A stretch of DNA of 64,000 nt. Source: GCA-2794515 sp034436155 (lineage in GTDB: Bacteria; Chloroflexota; Anaerolineae; Aggregatilineales; Phototrophicaceae). The notes beneath the pieces are model-generated. The model saw only the letters and a list, made by a program, of their open reading frames with translations. It was not told the origin of the DNA and did not search any database. Shown in pieces: positions 16,950 to 24,244 of the stretch (its first letter is position 1; every line of letters begins with the position of its first letter). The stretch covers positions 1 to 64,000 of the forward strand of contig DAOTVP010000079.1 of assembly GCA_034436155.1 (NCBI GenBank), read 5' to 3'. The translations under genes and the position numbers were made by a program.

Positions 16950-18752
16950 ATGTCTGAATTACTCCCACGCGAGCAAATCGCGCCAGAATTGACATGGAAT
17001 GCCCCTAGTGTATTCGCCAATTGGGATGAATGGGAAAAATCGGCAGACGAATTGGTGGCATTACTGCCCGATGCGCGTAAATTCGCGGGCAAACTCGCCG
17101 AGAGCGCCCAAACCCTCGCCGATTTTATCGAATTGGCAGAGACCATCCAACGCAAGATGATGAACCTCTATTTTTATGCCGCCATGCAAGCCGCCTGTAA
17201 TGCGTTGGATGATAAAGCGGTCGCCATGAGCGATAAGGCGGGTGGCTTATTCGGTCAAACGATGGCATCGCTCTCATTTTTAGATCCCGAACTCATCGCC
17301 ATTGGTCAATCGACACTCACCACATGGATGGCACAAGAACCGCGTATCGCGCATTATACCCAATATGTCGATAACCTGTTCCGCCGTCAGAAGCATGTGC
17401 GGAGCGCCGAAGTTGAGCAAATTTTGGGCATGGCATCCGACCCGATGAGTGGCACAGAAAATGTGTTTGAAATCCTCACCAGCGCCGACATGAAATTCGC
17501 CGATGCCAAAGATAGCAACGGCAAATCGCTCCCCGTAGCACAAAGCACGTATGACACATGGATGGATAGCCCAGACCGCACCGTCCGCAAAACGGCATAC
17601 GAAAGTTATACCGATGGCTATCTGGCGTTCAAAAACACCATCGCCACGGCGTATATCGGCAGTGTCAAGCGCGATGTGTTTTATCAACGGGTGCGCGGAT
17701 TCAATAACACGCTCGAAGCCGCGCTGTTCCAAAATAATATCCCCGTAGACGTGTTTTATAACTTGATAGATACGTTCAAGAAAAATATCCCCACATGGCA
17801 TAAATATTGGAATGTGCGCCGTCGGATTTTGGGCGTGGACTCGTTGCAACCGTATGATATTTGGGCACCGCTCACATCCAACCCGCCCGTTGTGCCGTTT
17901 GAGCAAGCCGTAGAATGGATTAGCAACGGTATGAAACCGCTTGGCGATGCCTATGTGAACGATTTACGGCAAGGATGCCTACAAGACCGTTGGGTAGACC
18001 GCGCCGTGAATAAAGGCAAACGCACAGGCGCATTCTCGTTTGGGACATACGACACCATGCCCTTCATCATGATGAGTTATGATGATTCGATGGGCGCACT
18101 CAGCACGCTGGCGCACGAATTGGGTCATAGTATGCACAGTCACCTCTCCAAGAAACATCAACCGTTGGTGAATAGCCGATACACGCTGTTCGCCGCGGAA
18201 GTGGCATCGAATTTTAACCAAGCCATGACCCGTGCCTATCTGCGCGAAGCGATGCCCGATACACAATTCCAAATCGCGCTCATCGAAGAAGCCATGAGCA
18301 ATTTCCACCGTTATTTCTTCATTATGCCGACACTCGCCCGCTTTGAGTTGGAAGTGCATCAACGGGTCGAAAAAGGGCAGGGTGTGACGGCGGATGAACT
18401 CATCAACCTATGCGCCGATTTGTTCGCCGAAGGCTACGGCACAGAAATGGGTTATGAACGGGAACGCATCGGCATCACATGGGCGACATTCGGACACCTG
18501 TATAACGCCTATTATGTGTATGCCTACGCCACAGGCATCAGCGCCGCCCACGAATTGGCGAAAGGCATTTTGGCAGGGAAAGAGAATGCCGTCAGTCGTT
18601 ATCTCGACTTTTTGAGTTCTGGCGGGGCGATGTACCCGATTGACGCGCTCAAACACGCGGGCGTGGATATGACTAAACCCGATGCCGTCGAGACGACCTT
18701 CGGTGTCCTCGCCGATATGGTGGATAGATTGGAAACACTGGCGGGGGTGTAG
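16950..18752 (+). CDS. pepF: Oligoendopeptidase F, M3 family
   Basis: 600 aa, a typical length. ATG 16950 follows AGGAGATATTTTTG. The zinc motif HELGHSMHSH is near residues 388-397, followed by the M3 context SRYTLFAAEVASNFNQ with the third-ligand Glu in AAEVAS. Upstream GTYDTMPFIMMSYDDS and downstream GYGTEMGYERERIGITWATFGHLYNAYYVYAYATG are characteristic of PepF. It is a cytoplasmic zinc peptidase that cleaves short peptides, probably for amino-acid recycling. It is followed by several terminator-like hairpins. Confidence 0.95.
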   Translation: MSELLPREQIAPELTWNAPSVFANWDEWEKSADELVALLPDARKFAGKLAESAQTLADFIELAETIQRKMMNLYFYAAMQAACNALDDKAVAMSDKAGGLFGQTMASLSFLDPELIAIGQSTLTTWMAQEPRIAHYTQYVDNLFRRQKHVRSAEVEQILGMASDPMSGTENVFEILTSADMKFADAKDSNGKSLPVAQSTYDTWMDSPDRTVRKTAYESYTDGYLAFKNTIATAYIGSVKRDVFYQRVRGFNNTLEAALFQNNIPVDVFYNLIDTFKKNIPTWHKYWNVRRRILGVDSLQPYDIWAPLTSNPPVVPFEQAVEWISNGMKPLGDAYVNDLRQGCLQDRWVDRAVNKGKRTGAFSFGTYDTMPFIMMSYDDSMGALSTLAHELGHSMHSHLSKKHQPLVNSRYTLFAAEVASNFNQAMTRAYLREAMPDTQFQIALIEEAMSNFHRYFFIMPTLARFELEVHQRVEKGQGVTADELINLCADLFAEGYGTEMGYERERIGITWATFGHLYNAYYVYAYATGISAAHELAKGILAGKENAVSRYLDFLSSGGAMYPIDALKHAGVDMTKPDAVETTFGVLADMVDRLETLAGV

Positions 18753-18947
18753 GGTAAATATCTACTTCGGTAGGGGTTCAAAACCCCTACCTATCCGAAT
18801 TTTGGAAGCCCACTGAAGGGGCTGTTTTTGAACCCATTTTGAGGTAAAAGTTTATTCTGATTTTGATTTCTGTCTTCTGAATGCTGAATTCTGTGGTTTT
18901 TCCAGCCCCCACGTAAGCGGGGCGAAATTTTTTGGGCGAAAACGGGG
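18753..18947. terminator. Spacer with three hairpins after pepF
   Basis: First, GGTAGGGGTT (18769-18778) pairs with AACCCCTACC (18782-18791). Second, AGCCC/GGGCT at 18807-18823 is followed by GTTTTT, a fair + strand terminator. Third, GCCCC/GGGGC near 18906-18923 is followed by GAAATTTTTT. Between them lies a stretch rich in TTCTG and TTCTGAA words (18852-18893), typical of simple intergenic slippage. No gene was seen. Confidence 0.6.
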
Positions 18948-18976
18948 TATAATGATGATAAAACAGGAGTGTCCCC
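18948..18976 (+). promoter_or_regulatory. Promoter -10 and RBS copied from the vapB locus
   Basis: TATAAT at 18948-18953 and AGGAGTGTCCCC before ATG 18977. The same order occurs at 19799-19826 before the intact vapB-like gene, with only a few changes. It should now drive the truncated ORF and the HNH module behind it. The -35 is weak. Confidence 0.6.
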
Positions 18977-19078
18977 ATGACCCTACTAGAACGCGAAATC
19001 ATCGAAAAATATCACCAACTGGATAGCGAGGCGCAAAAGCGCGTGCGCCGTGACGAGAATTGGAGCAATTACCCATGA
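18977..19078 (+). pseudogene. Truncated copy of the VapB-like antitoxin gene
   Basis: 33 codons. The first 24 (MTLLEREIIEKYHQLDSEAQ, then KRVR) are identical in protein to the start of the antitoxin gene at 19827. The DNA differs only at four third positions (GAA/GAG, CAC/CAT, AAG/AAA, CGC/CGT), all silent. After codon 24 similarity stops and an unrelated nine-residue tail ends in TGA 19076-19078. That stop overlaps the ATG of the next gene as ATGA. The peptide lacks the rest of the antitoxin and is probably only a translated leader for the HNH module. Confidence 0.8.
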
Positions 19079-19329
19079 GCGATTATAGCACTGTGATGAC
19101 CATTCAAGACGAGGTGATGACATTTTTATTATCTTCACCCACACCAGAGGCGATTATCGCCTTTCACGCATCGGATATGGCGCAAGCACGGTTACAATAT
19201 CTGTTGGATGCAAATCGGAATGGGGCGTTAACCGATGAAGAACGCGCCGAATTGGATGAAGCCAGCCAGATAAATCATTTTGTGATGTTGCTTAAAGCGA
19301 AAGCACATCATCAGGTGAAGGCAAAATGA
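19075..19329 (+). CDS. Small acidic helical protein paired with HNH endonuclease
   Basis: 84 aa. ATG 19075 is chosen over TTG 19060: TTGGAG lies 8 nt before it, and it overlaps the upstream stop as ATGA. The protein is mostly helical (DEVMTFLLSSPTPEAIIAFH, then RLQYLLDANRNGALTDEERA, then ELDEASQINHFVMLLKAKA). Small proteins of this appearance are often encoded just before HNH genes in cyanobacteria and Chloroflexota; that recollection supports a partner or immunity role but gives no biochemical function. Its stop overlaps the HNH start by 4 nt. Confidence 0.7.
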   Translation: MSDYSTVMTIQDEVMTFLLSSPTPEAIIAFHASDMAQARLQYLLDANRNGALTDEERAELDEASQINHFVMLLKAKAHHQVKAK

Positions 19330-19739
19330 CGTATATCCCAGAGATATTGAGGCAGGAAGTGGCTGAACGTGCCGAATATCGGTGCGAATACTGCCTTATT
19401 CATCAAGCAGATAGTTTATATAAACATGAAATTGACCATATTATCCCCGAACAACATCGTGGGAAAACGCTATCTGAAAATTTGTGTCTTGCCTGTTTGG
19501 AGTGCAATCGCAATAAAGGCGCGAATTTTGCCTCGTTTGACCCAGAGACCAATCAAGTAACCTTGTTGTTTAATCCCAGAAAAGATGAATGGGAGAATCA
19601 TTTTCGCCTAAATGGAGCCGTGATTATACCTATGACACCAGAAGGTCGTGTCACGGTCTTTTTATTGAAATTAAATGATGAAATGCGCTTGCGTTCAAGA
19701 CGAATATTGGTTGGGGTTGGGCGCTATCCTCCAAAATAG
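19326..19739 (+). CDS. HNH endonuclease
   Basis: 137 aa. Zinc-knuckle HNH layout: YRCEYC (residues 18-23), then HEIDHIIPEQHRG (35-47) with the catalytic D-H, then NLCLACLECNRNKG (54-67) with the second Cys pair and the Asn/Lys of the HNH fold. A C-terminal beta-rich tail follows (ITPEGRVTVFLL-like, 105-130). It may nick or cut DNA or RNA. There is no ATPase, methylase or phage gene nearby, so it is a small stand-alone module with the 84-aa partner. ATG 19326 overlaps the upstream stop. Confidence 0.88.
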   Translation: MTYIPEILRQEVAERAEYRCEYCLIHQADSLYKHEIDHIIPEQHRGKTLSENLCLACLECNRNKGANFASFDPETNQVTLLFNPRKDEWENHFRLNGAVIIPMTPEGRVTVFLLKLNDEMRLRSRRILVGVGRYPPK

Positions 19740-19774
19740 GCACATTCTACGTGATGTATCGCGTAACGCGCTGT

Positions 19775-19826
19775 TTACGATAATGGATGATATGGTGATA
19801 TAATCATAATAAAAAGGAGTGTCCCC
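19775..19826 (+). promoter_or_regulatory. Promoter and RBS of the vapBC-like operon
   Basis: Possible -35 TTACGA (19775-19780), 18-nt spacer, -10 TATAAT (19799-19804), then AAAAAGGAGTG before ATG 19827. It is homologous to the copy at 18948-18976. As in other toxin-antitoxin loci the antitoxin may repress here, but no clear palindrome was seen. Confidence 0.55.
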
Positions 19827-20072
19827 ATGACCCTACTAGAGCGCGAAATCATCGAAAAATATCATCAACTGGATAGCGAGGCGCAAAAACGTGTGCGCGA
19901 CCATATTAACCAAGATGTTCATCCCGATACGCCATTCGATTATGACGCATGGTTTGATGAAATCAATGCCATACGTGCCAAAATTATCGCGGAACGGGGC
20001 AATGTATTTGCTGAAATGGATGCGATTGCGATGTTGCGCGAAATCCGCGATGGCGAGGATGATGAAGAATGA
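19827..20072 (+). CDS. VapB-like antitoxin
   Basis: 81 aa, acidic and helical (MTLLEREIIEKYHQLDSEAQ; YDAWFDEINAIRAKIIAE; ending EIRDGEDDEE). It lies directly before a PIN-domain gene with an ATGA overlap (20069-20072), the standard antitoxin-toxin order. The N-terminal half would bind DNA and the C-terminal half would wrap the toxin; that is family knowledge. Its first 24 codons exist as a second copy at 18977. Confidence 0.75.
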   Translation: MTLLEREIIEKYHQLDSEAQKRVRDHINQDVHPDTPFDYDAWFDEINAIRAKIIAERGNVFAEMDAIAMLREIRDGEDDEE

Positions 20073-20503
20073 TTGTGGTTGATTCGAATATCTTTATTGC
20101 GTTTAGTCTTGTTGATGAGCCGTTACATACACAAGCAAATCATTTATTGGCAACATGGAAAAATGCACATGTAGAACTCATTGCGCCACATCTACTCAAA
20201 TCTGAAATCACTGCTGTCATGCGTAAGGTAGTATATCAAAGTCGCATGACCCATGAGGATGGTCATCTGATTTTAACACGATTACTACGCTATTCAGTTA
20301 CGTTCTATGAGGATGACGATTTATTGAAAGATGCGTATGAATTGGCTTATCAATTAAATCGCCCGCGTGCTTATGATACGCAGTATTTGGCATTATCGGA
20401 ACGCTTTCAATGTGATTTTTGGACATCTGACCAAACATTTTATAATGCCGTGAAAGATAAATTTCCGCGTGTAAAATGGCTAGGCAATTGGAAAATGCCC
20501 TAA
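20069..20503 (+). CDS. VapC-like PIN-domain ribonuclease toxin
   Basis: 144 aa. All four PIN acidic positions are present: Asp5 in MIVVDSNIF, Glu near 49 in LLKSEITAVM, Asp near 104 in RAYDTQYLAL, and Asp near 121 in CDFWTSDQTFYN. It is predicted to be a Mg-dependent RNase that cleaves tRNA or rRNA when freed from the antitoxin. The overlap with the antitoxin gene ensures coupled synthesis. Confidence 0.88.
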   Translation: MIVVDSNIFIAFSLVDEPLHTQANHLLATWKNAHVELIAPHLLKSEITAVMRKVVYQSRMTHEDGHLILTRLLRYSVTFYEDDDLLKDAYELAYQLNRPRAYDTQYLALSERFQCDFWTSDQTFYNAVKDKFPRVKWLGNWKMP

Positions 20504-20588
20504 GATGTAAGGCGTTGCCTACCCAAACGCGCCCAAAGCGGGTACACTATACCCATGTCGAAATAGATAACATCATGGAGAAATTTTT

Positions 20589-20996
20589 ATGGCTACTGAT
20601 GCCCGTAAATGGTTTTATTCCACGCCTGAACCGCGCCCGTATTACATCGAAGAACGGGTAAATCATACCCTCTGGAAGAATCGCCTGCAAAGTATTTATA
20701 TGAATTGCACCCAAGCCACTGTCCCCATCAAAATGGAAGGCAACTGGAACGGGATGCCGATTCAATTTGAATGGGAACCCGGAAAATATTTTATCCTCCG
20801 CAGTGGCGAAAAACGCAAAGAATTGATTGGCGTGTTGCGTCAGATGTTGTTCAACCTCCCGCCTGTGTTGGAATATGAAGATCCCAACGGCTTGCATGTC
20901 GTTGAATGGCATACTGATGGTGGTGAAAATCGTTGGTTACAAATTCAAGGCGACCCGCATTTTCAGGGGTTGCGCCGTATCGGGAAGAAGAAATAG
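20589..20996 (+). CDS. Conserved hypothetical protein upstream of M24 peptidase
   Basis: 135 aa, no family recognised. The start ATG 20589 follows TGGAG. It is rich in Trp, Tyr and basic residues (KWFYSTPEPRPYYIEERVNH, then MEGNWNGMPIQFEWEPGKYF), without a signal peptide or membrane helix. The ordered beta-strand pattern suggests a small beta-rich domain, perhaps nucleic-acid or protein binding; this is a guess. The next gene starts 2 nt after its stop, so both are likely in one operon. Confidence 0.7.
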   Translation: MATDARKWFYSTPEPRPYYIEERVNHTLWKNRLQSIYMNCTQATVPIKMEGNWNGMPIQFEWEPGKYFILRSGEKRKELIGVLRQMLFNLPPVLEYEDPNGLHVVEWHTDGGENRWLQIQGDPHFQGLRRIGKKK

Positions 20997-20998
20997 AT

Positions 20999-22273
20999 AT
21001 GCTCAAAGCCTATCGCCAAAAAATGTTATCCTTGCGCCAACAAGCCGATATTCGTAACGATTGGCTGAAATATCGGCTCGACCACATTCTACCCGACTTG
21101 ATGAAACGGGAAGGCTTCGATATGTGGCTGGTCATCGCCCGCGAATATAACGAAGACCCCGTGGTCATGACGTTGCTCCCACAACCCGCGATGTCGGCGC
21201 GTCGGCGCACAATTTTGGTGTTTTATCGCAAGCCCGATGGCACAGTGGAACGCCTGACGGTCAGCCGATATGATATGCCCGGATTTTATCAATCGGTGTG
21301 GAATCCGGATGAAGAACCCGATCAATATGATGCGTTGGCGCGGGTGATTCAGGAACGCAATCCGCAGACGATTGGCATCAACATATCGGATAATTTTGCT
21401 TTTGGCGATGGGTTATCGCACAGTCAACACACCTATTTATTCGCGTTGGATAAAAATGGCGATTTGCGCCACAAAATGAAAAGCGCGGAACGTCTCGCGG
21501 TGGCGTGGCTCGAAACACGTACCCCTGCCGAAATTACGGTGTATCCTGGGATTGTAGAAATCGGTCATGCGATTATCGCCGAAGCCTTTTCGACACGTCT
21601 GATACAACCCGGAATCACCACCACCGATGATGTGGTGTGGTGGATGCGCGAAACCATGCAGCGCATGGGCTTGGGGGCGTGGTTTCATCCAACGGTTGAA
21701 ATTCAGGCACAAGATAACCCCTTCACGGCGATTAACATCAAAGATGCAGGGCGCAAGGTGATTATGCCCGGCGATTTGCTCCATTGTGATATTGGATTTT
21801 ACTATCTCGGTTTGGCGACTGATCAACAACAACATGCCTATGTGTTGAAAGCGGGCGAAAAAGATGCCCCGCAGGGGCTAAAAGATGCCCTCGCAGAAGG
21901 CAATCGTCTTCAAAACATCCTCATGCACAATATCCGTATCGGACGGACAGGCAACGAGATTTTAGCCGATACAATCGCCCATGCCAAAGCCGAAGGCATC
22001 AATCCGTGTGTGTATAGCCACCCGTTGGGTTATCACGGACACGCCGCGGGCCCGACCATCGGCTTGTGGGATAACCAGATTCGTGTGGCGGGGTCGGGTG
22101 ATTACGAGGTGCATGATAACACCGTCTACTCGATCGAATTGAACATCATCAAACCCGTCCCCGAATGGGGCGGGCAAGAAGTCCGTATCATGCTCGAAGA
22201 AGATGCCGTTTTGCAAAATGGGGTCATGCGTTGGTTGCATGGCAGACAAACGGCATTGCACATCATTGGATGA
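20999..22273 (+). CDS. M24-family aminopeptidase (Xaa-Pro type)
   Basis: 424 aa from ATG 20999, 2 nt after the upstream stop; the open frame upstream overlaps the previous gene and is not needed. The pita-bread metal ligands are all visible: two Asp in HCDIGFYYLGLATDQQQ, His in YSHPLGYHGHAAGP, Glu in VYSIELNI, and Glu in VRIMLEEDAV. The N-terminal half (residues 1-170) is the creatinase-like domain. It should remove N-terminal residues before proline or hydrolyse a related amide bond. Confidence 0.9.
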   Translation: MLKAYRQKMLSLRQQADIRNDWLKYRLDHILPDLMKREGFDMWLVIAREYNEDPVVMTLLPQPAMSARRRTILVFYRKPDGTVERLTVSRYDMPGFYQSVWNPDEEPDQYDALARVIQERNPQTIGINISDNFAFGDGLSHSQHTYLFALDKNGDLRHKMKSAERLAVAWLETRTPAEITVYPGIVEIGHAIIAEAFSTRLIQPGITTTDDVVWWMRETMQRMGLGAWFHPTVEIQAQDNPFTAINIKDAGRKVIMPGDLLHCDIGFYYLGLATDQQQHAYVLKAGEKDAPQGLKDALAEGNRLQNILMHNIRIGRTGNEILADTIAHAKAEGINPCVYSHPLGYHGHAAGPTIGLWDNQIRVAGSGDYEVHDNTVYSIELNIIKPVPEWGGQEVRIMLEEDAVLQNGVMRWLHGRQTALHIIG

Positions 22274-22297
22274 GATTTGTATGATGTGTTAGCCATA

Positions 22298-22330
22298 GGG
22301 ACGATATACGCGCCTTGCGCTAATCGTCCC
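22298..22330. repeat. Intergenic hairpin element, perfect GGGACGAT/ATCGTCCC
   Basis: Arms 22298-22305 and 22323-22330 are perfect complements; the interior is ATACGCGCCTTGCGCTA, itself weakly paired (GCGC...GCGC). It is the best example of this arm type. Confidence 0.8.
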
Positions 22331-22360
22331 CTACAATCGTAAGAAGTTTGATGTGTGTAC

Positions 22361-22389
22361 GGGCGGATTAGCGAAGCGTATATCCGCCC
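22361..22389. repeat. Intergenic hairpin element, perfect GGGCGGAT/ATCCGCCC
   Basis: Arms 22361-22368 and 22382-22389 with interior TAGCGAAGCGTAT. It lies 30 bp after the previous element, and its arms differ at two places from that element yet remain fully complementary to each other. Confidence 0.8.
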
Positions 22390-22446
22390 TATATTGAGGC
22401 AATAGTATCTATATCCCCAAAATCGAAAAATAATCCTGACACTAAA

Positions 22447-23460
22447 ATGCTTATGGACAATTACCTCAACCCTATTTTTATCGGCAATATCCGCATAGAC
22501 CCGCCTCTATTTTTAGCGCCGATGGCGGGTCAGACCAACCACGTCTTTCGGACGTTGTGCCGTCAACAAGGCGGATTGGGTTTGGTCTGCACGGAACTCA
22601 TCAGCAGTCATGCCTTGCAATATAAAGGCTCGCGGGAACGCACTATGCGGATGTTCGATTGGATGGATGAACAACGCCCCGTGGCGGTGCAACTGTTTGG
22701 GAGTGACCCCGCCCAAATGGCAGAAGCGGCGCAATTGGTCGAAGCATATGGCGCGGATATTGTCGATATTAACATGGGGTGTTGGGTGCCAAAAATCGCC
22801 AAAGGCGGGGCAGGGGCGGCGCTCATGCGCGATGTTTGCACCGCGACAGCCGTTGTCAAGGCGGTTGTGGATGCTGTCAAGGTGCCTGTCACCGTCAAAA
22901 TTCGGGCGGGATGGTCGCCAGATAATCCCACCTGTATCCCATTCGCGCAAGCCGCCGAAGATGCGGGTGTGAAAGCGATTGCCGTTCATGCCCGATTCGC
23001 CACGCAGGGTCATAATGGCGAAGCTGATTGGGATTGGATAGGCAAGGTCAAACAAACCGTGAAGCATATTCCCGTTATCGGCAACGGCGATGTGTGGACG
23101 GGTGAAGATGCCAAACGCATGATAGACCGTACAGGGTGTGATGGCGTGATGGTCGGACGGGCATCGCTAGGCAATCCGTGGGTGTTCAAGCACATTCATC
23201 ATTACCTGCTCACAGGCGAGACATTGCCACAACCCACCGTATTAGAACGCATCCGCATGGCGCAAGCCCAAGCCCGTTTGACTATCGCCACCACCAACAT
23301 GCCCGAAATCAACGCTATCCGTGAATTGCGCGGGCAATTGCTGGTTTATACCACAGGCATGTTTGATGCCTCGTCTATTCGTGATGCTATCAACCGTGCC
23401 GAGACGTTAGAGGCGCTCGAAGCGGCTTTTGCGCCCGTTTTAGAGATGGACATCGCCTAA
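22447..23460 (+). CDS. dus: tRNA-dihydrouridine synthase
   Basis: 337 aa. The FMN TIM-barrel starts PPLFLAPMAGQTNHVFRTLC. The catalytic Cys is in DINMGCWVPKIAKGGAGAAL (about 101-120), and VKIRAGW, IAVHARFATQGHNGEADW and VIGNGDVWTGEDAKRM follow in the usual order. It reduces uridines in the tRNA D-loop with NADPH. The Pro usually after the catalytic Cys (MGCP) is Trp here, perhaps a lineage trait. ATG 22447 or 22453 both fit. The MBL gene follows after 2 nt. Confidence 0.93.
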   Translation: MLMDNYLNPIFIGNIRIDPPLFLAPMAGQTNHVFRTLCRQQGGLGLVCTELISSHALQYKGSRERTMRMFDWMDEQRPVAVQLFGSDPAQMAEAAQLVEAYGADIVDINMGCWVPKIAKGGAGAALMRDVCTATAVVKAVVDAVKVPVTVKIRAGWSPDNPTCIPFAQAAEDAGVKAIAVHARFATQGHNGEADWDWIGKVKQTVKHIPVIGNGDVWTGEDAKRMIDRTGCDGVMVGRASLGNPWVFKHIHHYLLTGETLPQPTVLERIRMAQAQARLTIATTNMPEINAIRELRGQLLVYTTGMFDASSIRDAINRAETLEALEAAFAPVLEMDIA

Positions 23461-23462
23461 CC

Positions 23463-24182
23463 ATGACCGACTTCAAACAAATTAGCGACCACGTATGGAT
23501 TTACCCGCCTGATAAAGACACATTTCGTCCCGTCATCGGCGCGGTGATTACCCCCACTCAAACGGTACTGATTGACGCGGGCAATTGTCATAATCATGCG
23601 CGTGCGGTCATATCGGCATTAGGGCGCATCAACGCCCCACCGATGAGTCACCTGATTTATACGCATCATCATTGGGATCATACTTTTGGTGGGCAGATTT
23701 ATAACGTGCCGATTGTGGCGCATATGGTTTGCGAATTTCGGGTTAAAGAATACGCCAAAAATCCGTGGAGTCATGAGCATGTCGAGCGCGTTATTCGTGA
23801 AATTCCCGCGCTCAAACCCAGTTTTAGCGCCCTGCGTGACTTGATGCGCGATGATTGGGACGGCTTTCGGCTGGTGTTTCCATCGGTTATCATCCGCAAA
23901 AAAGCCGATTTTTTCCCGTTGGATGGGGTGACACTGCTGATAGAACACATCGGGGGCAACCACGCCGATGATTCAACCCTCGTCACGGTGGTCGAAGATA
24001 ACGTCATGTTCATGGCGGATTGTTTTTATCCCCCACCCGCGCACATCGCCAAACCAGAGGACAAGCCCGATGTGGCGATGGTACGGACGCTACTAGAACG
24101 CGGTCATAAAATCTACATCGATGGTCACGGTGGCGCGTTTGATAAACATTTTTGGCGCATGTGGGCAGATATACAACGATAA
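23463..24182 (+). CDS. Metallo-beta-lactamase fold hydrolase
   Basis: 239 aa. The metal motif THHHWDHTFGG (near 60-70) gives H-x-H-x-D-H. Further ligands are likely His in IEHIGGNHADDSTLV, Asp in MFMADCFYPP and His in IYIDGHGGAF. It is a general MBL hydrolase (lactonase, thioesterase or glyoxalase II-like), and the substrate cannot be told. It begins 2 nt after dus, so it is probably co-translated. Confidence 0.88.
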   Translation: MTDFKQISDHVWIYPPDKDTFRPVIGAVITPTQTVLIDAGNCHNHARAVISALGRINAPPMSHLIYTHHHWDHTFGGQIYNVPIVAHMVCEFRVKEYAKNPWSHEHVERVIREIPALKPSFSALRDLMRDDWDGFRLVFPSVIIRKKADFFPLDGVTLLIEHIGGNHADDSTLVTVVEDNVMFMADCFYPPPAHIAKPEDKPDVAMVRTLLERGHKIYIDGHGGAFDKHFWRMWADIQR

Positions 24183-24244
24183 TTAGCACCACTTTATAGC
24201 GCAATTTTATAAATAGGGGTACAATTGCCATAAGATAGAATTAA

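Noticed and set aside
17280..17906. 208-codon minus-strand ORF inside pepF
   Set aside because: Antisense shadow of the M3 peptidase, no motif or RBS.
18852..18893. TTCTG-rich words as a possible regulatory array
   Set aside because: Copies are irregular in spacing and sequence; simple slippage explains them.
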